From Actinomycetota bacterium (lineage in GTDB: Bacteria > Actinomycetota > Thermoleophilia > RBG-16-64-13), in assembly GCA_016278725.1 (NCBI GenBank), contig JADQBG010000015.1:162277-226276 (forward strand): a stretch of 64,000 nt of DNA. The letters run 5' to 3'. Both the position numbers and the translations under genes were made by a program. Under the pieces are notes generated by a model. It had not been told where the DNA came from. It made no database searches and saw only the letters and a list, made by a program, of their open reading frames with translations. Below, piece by piece: positions 56,039 to 64,000 of the stretch (its first letter is position 1; each line of letters opens with the position of its first letter).

Positions 56039-58096
56039 TTAGAGGTAGCCAAGCTCGCGCGCGAGGTCGCATGCCCGGCGCAGCCCTTCCTCCAGGGCAG
56101 CCCGGTCGCTCGCATTCGCGGCCTCGCGCGCGCGTTCCGCTCGAGCCTGAAGCTCGGGCGGCGGCAGTTGTTGGGGCGGTGCAAGCAACTGCTCGAGGTA
56201 CGCCGCCGCCAACTGGAATTCTCCCTCACGCCGGGCTAGCTCGATCAGGGGCCAAAGAGCCAACCACTGGAAGGGATATACCGTCGGTTGCGCGGCCCAG
56301 CCGTCCAGGGCTTCGCGGGCTTTGGCTTGGGCACCGCCGGGGTTGCCCTGGGCCAAAGCCACCCAAGCCAGCTGCGCGTGCGCGGCGCTCACGTATTCCT
56401 TCAGCCCGGAGCCCACCGCCGCTGTCATCGTGCGGTGGGCGTACCAAGCGGCAGTGACGGAGTCTCGCCGGAAGCGGTAGACGACCCCCAGGTAGGTCAA
56501 GATACGGGCCTGCAAGGCGAGATCGCGCCGCTCCAGGGCAACGGAAAGCGAAGAGCTCATCCACAGTTCTGCGTCGGAGGGCCGGTCCGCCCATAGGTAG
56601 CAGAAGCCCAGAACGAAGCGGGCAAAAGCAATTTCGTCCTCCGGTGCCTCCGCCCCCTGCAGGGCCTCGTACAGGGAATGAGCATAAGTCAAGGCCTGGG
56701 GAGAGATGCGGTAACGGTCGCGCAGGCAAAGCTCAGTCAGCAACTGGTTGTAGAAGCGGGCCAACTGCCGCGGCGACCCGTGGGTTTGTATCTGCGCTGT
56801 GGTCTCGGCCACGAGTTCTGAGAGCTGGTCAAGAGCCCCCTCATAGTACGCGGTCCACATCCGGGCGAGTCGAATCTCGATCCACTCCTCCCACCAGGCG
56901 GCGGAACGCCGGCCCCGGACTCCAGCGGCAGCGGAGGGAGCGGGTCCCAGTACTGTCTCGGCCTCAGCGAGCGCTTCGAGGGCCCGGGCGAACTGCCGTC
57001 CGGCCTCATGGCAGCAGCCAATCTTGCGGTGGAGGCGCGCGGTGCGAACGGGAGCACCCAAGGTCTGAAACTCGCCTAGGCGCACCTCAATCTGCAGGGC
57101 CCTTCTGTATGCGGTCACCGCCTGATCCCAGGCGCAGGCAGCACGGTGAGCATCACCTTTCTGCTCATAGAGCGCGAGCGCAAGCTCGAGTTCGACTCGG
57201 CCGAGAGCCCCCGCCGGTCCCGCGGCGTCCAGCGCCCGTTCGAGCAGCGCGGTGGCTCGGTCGTATTCGTAACGGTCGTGATAGGCGGAGGCCAGCCCGC
57301 CGGCATGAAGCAGGATCCACTCCGGCTCAGCGAGGGGCAGAGCTTCGAGAAAGTGTCCGGCCAAGGTGTTCAGGCACTCGAGTTCACCGTCGCGGTAGGA
57401 CTTCTCAGCGAGGAGGAGCTGAGCCATCGCCCGGTGGAGGCCGACCCGCCGCGCGCGAGGAACCGCTTGGTAGACCTCCTCGTGCACTCTGGGGGAAGAG
57501 AACCGGTACTCACCCACCTTTTCACCCAGCACCAGCGCTCCTTGCGCGAGCAGCTCGTCGATGAGACCGAGTAAGGCGCGGGCGGACTCGCCCAGAAGCC
57601 GCGCCAGCCGGTGGATGTCGAATGCCTCGCCGATGACGGCCCCGGCGTTGAGCACCTCTTGCTGCCGCGGTGACCGCAGCTTCCCGGGTGGGTTCTCGTG
57701 CCGCTCGAGTTCGCCGGATTCCGCGGCCTCGATTTCCAGCCGGTACCCCACACCCCTGACGGTGACGACGTAGCGTGGGCGCAGCGGATCAGGTTCAAGC
57801 TTCCGCCGCAGGTTGCTGATGTGCACCGAGACCACCCGGGCATCGAAGCACCGATCCCCCCAGACTTCGAGCAGGAGTTCCTCGGCCGAGTGCACCCAAC
57901 CCGGATGCACGGCCAACGCATGTAGCAGTTGGAACTCGAGCGGGGTGAGGTCCAGGGGCCGGCCGTCCATGAGCGCGTGGTGCCGGCGCGGGTAAAGGCG
58001 AAGAGGACCGGCGCGAACGCAAGGATCTTCTTCTCGTGCGCTCTCGCGTTTGAGTGAGTCGCGTCGGAACTCGTCCGAAGCGTCTCGCAAGACCAC
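56039..58096 (-). CDS. OmpR/PhoB-type winged-helix regulator fused to a STAND-type helical/TPR C-terminal arm, no visible P-loop
   Basis: LDLTPLEFQLLHALAVHPGWVHSAEELLLEVWGDRCFDARVVSVHISNLRRKLEPDPLRPRYVVTVRGVGYRL, then AGAVIGEAFDIHRLARLLGES...YRFSSPRVHEEVYQAVPRARRVGLHRAMAQLLL, then TPR-like helices. Confidence 0.82.
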   Translation of the reverse strand: MVLRDASDEFRRDSLKRESAREEDPCVRAGPLRLYPRRHHALMDGRPLDLTPLEFQLLHALAVHPGWVHSAEELLLEVWGDRCFDARVVSVHISNLRRKLEPDPLRPRYVVTVRGVGYRLEIEAAESGELERHENPPGKLRSPRQQEVLNAGAVIGEAFDIHRLARLLGESARALLGLIDELLAQGALVLGEKVGEYRFSSPRVHEEVYQAVPRARRVGLHRAMAQLLLAEKSYRDGELECLNTLAGHFLEALPLAEPEWILLHAGGLASAYHDRYEYDRATALLERALDAAGPAGALGRVELELALALYEQKGDAHRAACAWDQAVTAYRRALQIEVRLGEFQTLGAPVRTARLHRKIGCCHEAGRQFARALEALAEAETVLGPAPSAAAGVRGRRSAAWWEEWIEIRLARMWTAYYEGALDQLSELVAETTAQIQTHGSPRQLARFYNQLLTELCLRDRYRISPQALTYAHSLYEALQGAEAPEDEIAFARFVLGFCYLWADRPSDAELWMSSSLSVALERRDLALQARILTYLGVVYRFRRDSVTAAWYAHRTMTAAVGSGLKEYVSAAHAQLAWVALAQGNPGGAQAKAREALDGWAAQPTVYPFQWLALWPLIELARREGEFQLAAAYLEQLLAPPQQLPPPELQARAERAREAANASDRAALEEGLRRACDLARELGYL

Positions 58097-58159
58097 TCCC
58101 CCCGATTGTCGCTACCTTCTTTCATAGAAGTCTCAAAATTACTTCCTGTCAAGCAAAGC

Positions 58160-58243
58160 CGACAAATGTCGTTGCCCGGCTTCCCGATATATAGGAAGCC
58201 TATTCATCTTGCTTTACAAGAGAAAAGGATTGTTGTATCCCAA
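58160..58243 (+). promoter_or_regulatory. putative control region between regulator and norC
   Basis: CGACA-AA-TGTCG (58160-58171) and TTG-N8-CAA (58230-58243, FNR/DNR spacing but poor inner match). Confidence 0.35.
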
Positions 58244-58276
58244 TACATGGTGCTGTTTCTGAAAGGGGAGGCGGCC

Positions 58277-58969
58277 TTGAACAACCGCAACGCTTTCCTA
58301 TTCTTCCTGATCGGGACGTTGGCTTCCGCGGCGGTGTTTGCCTTCATGACCTGGGACACTCATGCCCGGGTCGACGCCCTCACCAACGCGGACAAGCTCG
58401 ACGAGAACGTCGTCGCCGGCAAGCGCGTATGGCACGAAAACGAGTGCAACCTCTGTCACACCATTCTGGGGATCGGGGGTTACTACGCGCCCGACATGAC
58501 CGAGGCCTTCACCCGGGTGGGTGCCCAGGGAATCACCCTCGCAGTCCAACAGCCCGAAGTCCTGTTCAAGGATTCCTTCCGCCACATGCCCAATCTGGGG
58601 GTGAGCGACGAGGATACCGCCGACCTGGTGGCCTTCCTCGAGTGGGTCTCCAATATCGACAACAACGAGTGGCCTCCGCAGGATCAGCCCGACCGCCAAC
58701 AGAAAGCCCAGCAACGCATGCAGGCCGGGGGCCTTTCTCTGGGAGCCACCGTGTTTGCTCAAGTCTGCATGGGCTGCCACTCGATCGGCGGCGAGGGCGG
58801 CAGCATCGGTCCTCCTCTGGACGACATCGAACAACGCTACAAAGCGGGGACCATCGCCCAGTACGCGGCCGAGCCCACCTCGGTCAACCCCAACTCGCAA
58901 ATGCCGCCCCAGGATCAGCTCAGCCAAGAAGAACTGCAGGCGGTGGCCGAGTTCCTGTCCCAGGAGTAG
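58277..58969 (+). CDS. norC: nitric oxide reductase subunit C-like cytochrome c with an extra C-terminal cytochrome c domain
   Basis: TWDTHARVDALTNADKLDENVVAGKRVWHENECNLCHTILGIGGYYAPD...FLEWVSNIDNNEWPP; second heme motif CMGCH (58766-58780). Start TTG 58277 after AAAGGGGAGG (alternatives ATG 58247 or 58106). Confidence 0.88.
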   Translation: MNNRNAFLFFLIGTLASAAVFAFMTWDTHARVDALTNADKLDENVVAGKRVWHENECNLCHTILGIGGYYAPDMTEAFTRVGAQGITLAVQQPEVLFKDSFRHMPNLGVSDEDTADLVAFLEWVSNIDNNEWPPQDQPDRQQKAQQRMQAGGLSLGATVFAQVCMGCHSIGGEGGSIGPPLDDIEQRYKAGTIAQYAAEPTSVNPNSQMPPQDQLSQEELQAVAEFLSQE

Positions 58970-60403
58970 GTGACGGCTATGGAAGCATCCGCAACGCGGT
59001 CCGGAGTTGTGCAGCCTCCCCGGGAGGGCGTTAACGTCACCGCCGCCCTGGAGGATCAGCCCCTGGTGCCCTATGAGACCCAACGGGTTTCCTACTGGTA
59101 CTTCATGGCGGCTCTGGCCCTCTTCGTGCTCCAGCTTCTGGTGGGGCTCTGGCTGGCCGGCGGTTACTCCTTCACCTATCCCCAGTGGGTGACCGACGCG
59201 CTGCCCTGGGGCAACACCCGGGCCATGCACACCAATCTGCTTGTCCTCTGGATGCTGCTGGCGTTCATGGGCGGCACCTACTACCTGATCCCCGAGGAAA
59301 CCGAGCGCGAGATCTACAGCGTGAAGCTGGCCTATCTGCAACTGCTGGCCTTTCTGGCCGTGGGCGTCACGGCCATAATCGGCTTCGCCTTCGGCTGGTC
59401 GCAGGGCACGCCCATCCTCGAGATCCCGCGCCTGCTTGACGTCTTCGTCGTGATCGGGGCGTTGATCTTTCTCTTCAACGTGGGCATGACCGTGCTTCGC
59501 GGCCGCAAGACGGCGATCGGCGGCATGCTCCTCGGCGGGCTGGTGTTTCTCGCCCTGCTCTACCTCTTCGGCATGCCCTTCTACGAAAACCTGACCATCG
59601 ACTGGTTCTACTGGTGGTGGGTGGTGCACCTCTGGGTGGAAGGCGCCTGGGAACTCGTCACCGCCGCCATCCTGGCTTTCGTGCTCCTCAAGGTAACCGG
59701 CGTCCCCCGCCGCCGTATCGAGAAGTATCTCTACATCGAGGCCGGCCTGTTCATGTTCACCGGTATCGCCGGCACCGGTCACCACTACTACTGGATCGGG
59801 GCACCCGATCTTTGGCTATGGGTCGGCGGGGTGTTCAGCGCCCTCGAGGTCCTGCCCATCATCGCCATGGTGATCGATACCTTCCTGCACGAGCGAGACG
59901 CCGGCCGCCCCATCCAAAACCGGGTGGTCTGGACCTTCGCCGTGGGCACCGCCGTGGGACACCTGATCGGGGCGGGCGTCTGGGGCTTTGCCCACACCCT
60001 CCCCCAGGTCAACTACTGGACCCACGGCAGCCAGGTGACGGCCAGCCACGGGCATATGGCTTTCTTCGGAGCCTACGCCCTGCTCAACTTCACCATGTTC
60101 TGGTACGCCATCCCCCGGCTGCGCGGGATCGTCCACTACAAGCCGGGGCCGGCCTTCTGGGGCTTTTGGCTGATGAGCGTGGCCGTGCTGGGCATGGGTC
60201 TGGCCTTCGGCGTCGCCGGGGTCATCCAAACCTACGTCGAGCGCGTGTTGGGGCAGGGGTTCATGGTGGCCCAGCAGAACATGCAGCTCTGGTTCCGCGT
60301 GGTCCTCTTCCTGGGCGTGTTCGTGCTGGCCGGCGCCCTGGTCAGCTTCTGGCACCTCTTCCGGGGTGAGCGCGAGCCGGGCCCGGCGGAACCGGTGGGC
60401 TAG
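58970..60403 (+). CDS. norB: nitric oxide reductase subunit B (cNOR-type)
   Basis: RAMHTNLLVLWMLLAFMGGTYYLIPEETEREIYSVKLA...LFNVGMTVLRGRKTAI...FYWWWVVHLWVEGAWELVTAAILAFVLLKVTGV...GTGHHYYWIG...FSALEVLPI...HGHMAFFGAYA. Confidence 0.95.
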   Translation: MTAMEASATRSGVVQPPREGVNVTAALEDQPLVPYETQRVSYWYFMAALALFVLQLLVGLWLAGGYSFTYPQWVTDALPWGNTRAMHTNLLVLWMLLAFMGGTYYLIPEETEREIYSVKLAYLQLLAFLAVGVTAIIGFAFGWSQGTPILEIPRLLDVFVVIGALIFLFNVGMTVLRGRKTAIGGMLLGGLVFLALLYLFGMPFYENLTIDWFYWWWVVHLWVEGAWELVTAAILAFVLLKVTGVPRRRIEKYLYIEAGLFMFTGIAGTGHHYYWIGAPDLWLWVGGVFSALEVLPIIAMVIDTFLHERDAGRPIQNRVVWTFAVGTAVGHLIGAGVWGFAHTLPQVNYWTHGSQVTASHGHMAFFGAYALLNFTMFWYAIPRLRGIVHYKPGPAFWGFWLMSVAVLGMGLAFGVAGVIQTYVERVLGQGFMVAQQNMQLWFRVVLFLGVFVLAGALVSFWHLFRGEREPGPAEPVG

Positions 60404-60405
60404 CC

Positions 60406-61665
60406 CTATCCGAGAGCCCGAGCGGCCACGTGCTCGGTCAGTTCCCCCAAGCGGTGGGTGTAGCTGCCCATCTCGTTGTCGTACCAGCCGAAGATCTTGA
60501 CGTGGGTGACGGGGATGCGCACGCCGTCCGCGTCTTCCCCGTAGGGTTCGGGAAGCGTGCATCCCTCGGGCAGCCGTACGTTGACGAAGCCGGTGCGCGT
60601 GTGGGTTTCCACCGCCTCGATCACCACGGCGGCGTCGTACCCGCGCAGGTCCGAGCTCACGTTCTGCTCCTCGCTGTAGGCGACCAGGCCGCGGGCCTCG
60701 CCTTCGGCCGCCTCCTGATAGATGCGGTTGATCGACTCCCGGTTGATCAGCGAGTTGCCGTCCGCGGTCATCTCCCCTTGGAGGGTCAGGTTGAGGATGA
60801 TCAGGCTGGTGGTGGAGGTGGGGATGCGCACCGAGTCGGCCATGAAGCCCACCCGGGCAATCTCGGGCATCACCGGCTCGAGGGCGCGGGCGGCGTTGGT
60901 CGAGGTGATGACGATGTTGTCCAGAGCGCCGCGGCTCTTACGCAGATCCTTGGCCCCGGCTCCGGGCACGGCATCGAGCACCGGTTGGCTGTTGGTGACC
61001 GCGTGAATGGTGCTCATGCCGGCCGTGATCATGTTCGCGGTCAATTTGCGGTCGAGCAGAGGCCTGAGCATGTGGGCCAGGGCGGTGGTGGTGCAGGAGG
61101 CGGCGGAGACCAGGCGGTGACGGTCGGGATCGTATTCCTGCTGGTTTATGCCGTTGATCAGCATGATGGCGTCGTCGGGCAGGGGGGCTTCCTTGCGGGC
61201 GGCCTTGAAGGGAGAACTCTGCACGACCACCTTGGCGCCGGCGTCGATGTGGCCGCGTAGCGCCGGAGCCCCGTCCGACTCCGCCCCGGGGTCGACGAAG
61301 CGGCCGGTGGCGTCCACCACCACCCGCACCCCGTGCTCGCGCCAGGGGAGCCGCGCGGGATCACGCTCTTCCCGCAGCACCAGGACTTCCTTGCCGTAGA
61401 CGTCCAGCAGGCCGCGCTCCTCGTCGACCACCCGTATCTCGGGCTTTGCCCGATGGCCGTAGAGGTAGCGGCAGAGGCTGCCGTAGGTGCTGTCCTTTTC
61501 CAGGTACTGCGCCACGTCCCCCAAGGAACGGCCCACCGGACGGCCCAGATTGACCACGAACCTGTCGAAATTGTCCCGGTCCAGGTGATACCAGAGACTG
61601 AGCTTGCCGATCCGGCCCAGGCCGTTGATGCCCAGCGTCGGCTGCCCGTTGCCCGCACCGTTCAC
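60406..61665 (-). CDS. glyceraldehyde-3-phosphate dehydrogenase-like protein (atypical)
   Basis: LGINGLGRIGKLSLWYHL...SAASCTTTALAHML...STIHAVTNSQPVLDAVPGAGAKDLRKSRGALDNIVITSTNAARAL...GWYDNEMGSYTHRL. Confidence 0.88.
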   Translation of the reverse strand: MNGAGNGQPTLGINGLGRIGKLSLWYHLDRDNFDRFVVNLGRPVGRSLGDVAQYLEKDSTYGSLCRYLYGHRAKPEIRVVDEERGLLDVYGKEVLVLREERDPARLPWREHGVRVVVDATGRFVDPGAESDGAPALRGHIDAGAKVVVQSSPFKAARKEAPLPDDAIMLINGINQQEYDPDRHRLVSAASCTTTALAHMLRPLLDRKLTANMITAGMSTIHAVTNSQPVLDAVPGAGAKDLRKSRGALDNIVITSTNAARALEPVMPEIARVGFMADSVRIPTSTTSLIILNLTLQGEMTADGNSLINRESINRIYQEAAEGEARGLVAYSEEQNVSSDLRGYDAAVVIEAVETHTRTGFVNVRLPEGCTLPEPYGEDADGVRIPVTHVKIFGWYDNEMGSYTHRLGELTEHVAARALG

Positions 61666-64000
61666 GGTGTCACCTCTCTGTTGGTTGAATGCAAGAAATC
61701 GTGCTTGTCCGCCGCGCCCGAGACCGAGTCGATGTCCAGCCGGCCCAGGAATACCCGTCCGGTGCGTCCATCGATGCTCAGCCACTCGCCCACCTCGAGG
61801 GCGCGGCCGGCCAACCGGACCTCACCCAGGGCGTCGTCCACCTGCAGACCGCGGCAATCGACCACCGCGGTCTTACCCAACCGCCGGGCGGTGACGGCCG
61901 CGTGCGAAGTGCACCCGCCCCGGCCGGTGAGCACTCCGCCGACCCGCACCACCAGTTCGATGTCCTCCGGGACCATGTCGGGACGCAGCAGCAAGATGGG
62001 CGCGCTGGGATCTTCGGCCCTAAGCTCCTCGATCTGCTCGAGGGTCATCGCCACTCTCCCGGCGAAGGCCCCGCCCGCCGCTCCCATGCCCACCGCTACC
62101 GGCATGGGACATACCGGGCGCGAAGAAAGGTCGAAGACGGGATAGGCCTCGGGGGTGGATTCCACCATGGTGCGCCGCTGCAGGAGGTGGAGGTCCTCGG
62201 GCGTGGGCCCTTCAAAGGTGAACTCGATCTCCTGCGGATCGTACTCCTGCTCGAGGATCAGGTCGTGCGCCAGTTCGAGCAGCGCCTGATAGATCGCGGG
62301 AAAGTCTCGTTCCAGGGAGTGCTCCCGCGCGCGCAGGGCCGGATTCGACAAACGCTGCGCCCGCGAGATGGGCCAAGGGTTGACCAGGCCCGAGACCAGG
62401 TCCTCGCCCTGAGTGGCCACCCCGTAATCGCCGAAGAGGCGGATCTGGTGCCCGGTGGTGTCGTTGGGGTCTCGGGTGAGCACCACGCCCGCTCCCGACT
62501 CGGGACCCAGATTGCCGAGGACCATGCGCTGCACGATGACCGCGGTCCCCCAGTCGTCGGACATCCCCAAGAGGTTACGGAAGAAGCGCGCCTGCGGCTG
62601 CTGCCAGGACGCCAGTACCTGATGCACGCAGGCCACCAACTGCTCGAAGGGATCTTGGAGAAAGACCACGCCGCGGGTGCGCGAGAGCTCCTCGTAGGAG
62701 AGCGCGATCTCCCGCATTTGCTCTGCGGTGAAGTCGATCTTGTGCTCCACCTCGAAGCTGGTCTTGAATCCGGCGATCAGCCGGTCGAACTCGTCGCGGT
62801 CCACTCCCCCGGCCATCGCCCAGGACTGCAGAAAGCGCCGGTAGGAGTCCCAGGCGCTCCACGCGGTCCAGCCTCCATCCTTCGCCACGGCTTCCGTCAG
62901 CCTCCGGTTGAGGCCGACGTTGACGAAGGTGGTCATCAGCCCCGGCATGGAGATGGCGGCCCCGGAGCGCACCGAGAGGGTGAGCAGCCGCTCGGGGTCG
63001 CCCAGCCTGCGGCCGGTGTCCGCTTCCAACGCCTCCACCGCGCGGCCGATGCGCGCTTCGGTGTCCCGCCGCAGAGGGGGATATTCGAGCGCGGGCAGCA
63101 CGTGAAAGAGCTCGGTGGTCAAAATGAAGCCCTCGGGCACGCGGTAGCCCAGCGCGGCCAACTGCTTGAGCCCCAGCGCCTTGGCCCCCAGGGTCACCTG
63201 ATCGTCCAGTTCGGCCGCCGGCTCATGGATCGGAGCGACCAGCCTCTCGGGATCGTATGCCGCCATGCTGGTCAGGGCTTCCTCCCCCAGATTGAGCGTC
63301 TGCGAGGAGAGCTCCCGCAGAGCCGAGGACAGGTAGCGGTCGAGCACCTGCAGCCCGGAAATCGACACCAAGAGCTCCCGCAGAACCGCCTCCGCCGTGC
63401 CCTCCAGGGTCAGCCGCCGGTTCTGGTACGGGCGGGGGTCGACGCGCAGGATGTCCTTGAGCACCTCGTCATACATCAGCACGCAACGCCGGCTGAGGTC
63501 GGACACGCTCTGGGCCAGGAAGCCCAGGGCGTCGCGATACTGGCGGTGGGTGAAGGTGCGGGTGACGAGCCCCGCCTCGATCAGCGACAGGGCGTCCTCA
63601 AAAGCCTGAGACCGCAGGCCGTCCACCTGCAGCGCGCGCTGGAAGCGGCGCAGCATGTCCACCAGCCGGGAGAGGCCCGTCCGGGTGGGGGCGCCGCCCA
63701 GGCTCTGGTCCAGAGCCGCCTCCAGCAGGCGGCCGAGAAGACCCTCAACGCGAAGAGAGAGGCTGAGCGCGTCGAACTTCGGCTCGCGATAACTACCGTA
63801 CATGCTGGGGATGCCGGCGGCGATGTGGCGCTTGTGGTAGATGTTCTCCTGGGCGTCGGTGGGCGTCGGGTCCAATATGAGCAGCTTGAGCTCGATGAGC
63901 AGATCTAGGCAGGCGTCCAGCAGGCGGGCCCTGGGCGCGGCGCCAGGCGGCGCGGCGGTGGGCACCGCGGTATTGGGCGGCTCGGCGCCTTTGGCCTCGG
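61662..64000 (-). CDS. PPDK/PEP-synthase-like protein: N-terminal helical region, ATP-grasp (PPDK_N), swivelling His domain; no C-terminal TIM barrel (5' end probably outside window)
   Basis: GAKALGLKQLAALGYRVPEGFILTTELF...LTLSVRSGAAISMPGLMTTFVNVGLN...GVVLTRDPNDTT...GGVLTGRGGCTSHAAVTARRLGKTAVVDC, stop 56 codons later; frame stays open to window end. Confidence 0.87.
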   Translation of the reverse strand, partial: EAKGAEPPNTAVPTAAPPGAAPRARLLDACLDLLIELKLLILDPTPTDAQENIYHKRHIAAGIPSMYGSYREPKFDALSLSLRVEGLLGRLLEAALDQSLGGAPTRTGLSRLVDMLRRFQRALQVDGLRSQAFEDALSLIEAGLVTRTFTHRQYRDALGFLAQSVSDLSRRCVLMYDEVLKDILRVDPRPYQNRRLTLEGTAEAVLRELLVSISGLQVLDRYLSSALRELSSQTLNLGEEALTSMAAYDPERLVAPIHEPAAELDDQVTLGAKALGLKQLAALGYRVPEGFILTTELFHVLPALEYPPLRRDTEARIGRAVEALEADTGRRLGDPERLLTLSVRSGAAISMPGLMTTFVNVGLNRRLTEAVAKDGGWTAWSAWDSYRRFLQSWAMAGGVDRDEFDRLIAGFKTSFEVEHKIDFTAEQMREIALSYEELSRTRGVVFLQDPFEQLVACVHQVLASWQQPQARFFRNLLGMSDDWGTAVIVQRMVLGNLGPESGAGVVLTRDPNDTTGHQIRLFGDYGVATQGEDLVSGLVNPWPISRAQRLSNPALRAREHSLERDFPAIYQALLELAHDLILEQEYDPQEIEFTFEGPTPEDLHLLQRRTMVESTPEAYPVFDLSSRPVCPMPVAVGMGAAGGAFAGRVAMTLEQIEELRAEDPSAPILLLRPDMVPEDIELVVRVGGVLTGRGGCTSHAAVTARRLGKTAVVDCRGLQVDDALGEVRLAGRALEVGEWLSIDGRTGRVFLGRLDIDSVSGAADKHDFLHSTNREVTP

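Noticed and set aside
56644-57564. 306-aa plus-strand ORF opposite the wHTH-TPR regulator
   Set aside because: Arg/Pro-rich shadow ORF with no domain signal; the opposite strand has clear wHTH motifs.
61689-63908. 739-aa plus-strand ORF
   Set aside because: Antisense shadow of the PPDK-like gene; no recognisable domain.

Overview
High-GC bacterial chromosomal window; gene content suggests an actinobacterial-type genome, but taxonomy is inference only. It is densely coding, with no rRNA, convincing tRNA, CRISPR array, IS element or prophage seen. Main blocks: leuA (partial), citrate synthase, serA plus class-V aminotransferase, a P-type ATPase, and an ilvDBHC operon. An amino acid/polyamine island (about 18.7-33.5 kb) carries a GabT-like aminotransferase, glutamate dehydrogenase, two tandem AOR-family (tungsten-type) aldehyde:ferredoxin oxidoreductases, two Lrp regulators, a second class-III aminotransferase, potABCD-like genes and an agmatinase-family enzyme. 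Further blocks: PucR regulator and isocitrate dehydrogenase, a PF04392-type ABC transporter, zur-znuACB, FBA class II, DUF2254 plus a K+-channel-like gene, a GH15 enzyme interrupted by an in-frame TAG, and a glycosyltransferase/DUF2304/EamA/GT39 cluster. Last come a nitric oxide reductase (norCB-like) divergent from an unusual wHTH-TPR regulator, and a GAPDH-like gene coupled to a PPDK-like protein lacking the C-terminal TIM barrel. The best candidate for an undescribed system is the island in which two AORs seem to take the place of the NAD(P)-dependent aldehyde dehydrogenases expected in agmatine/putrescine/GABA catabolism. Other strong leads are the diheme NorC with its divergent regulator, the TIM-barrel-less dikinase, the amber-interrupted GH15 gene and an Lrp gene that appears to start at ATC. 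All family assignments were made by eye from the translations; no database search was run.
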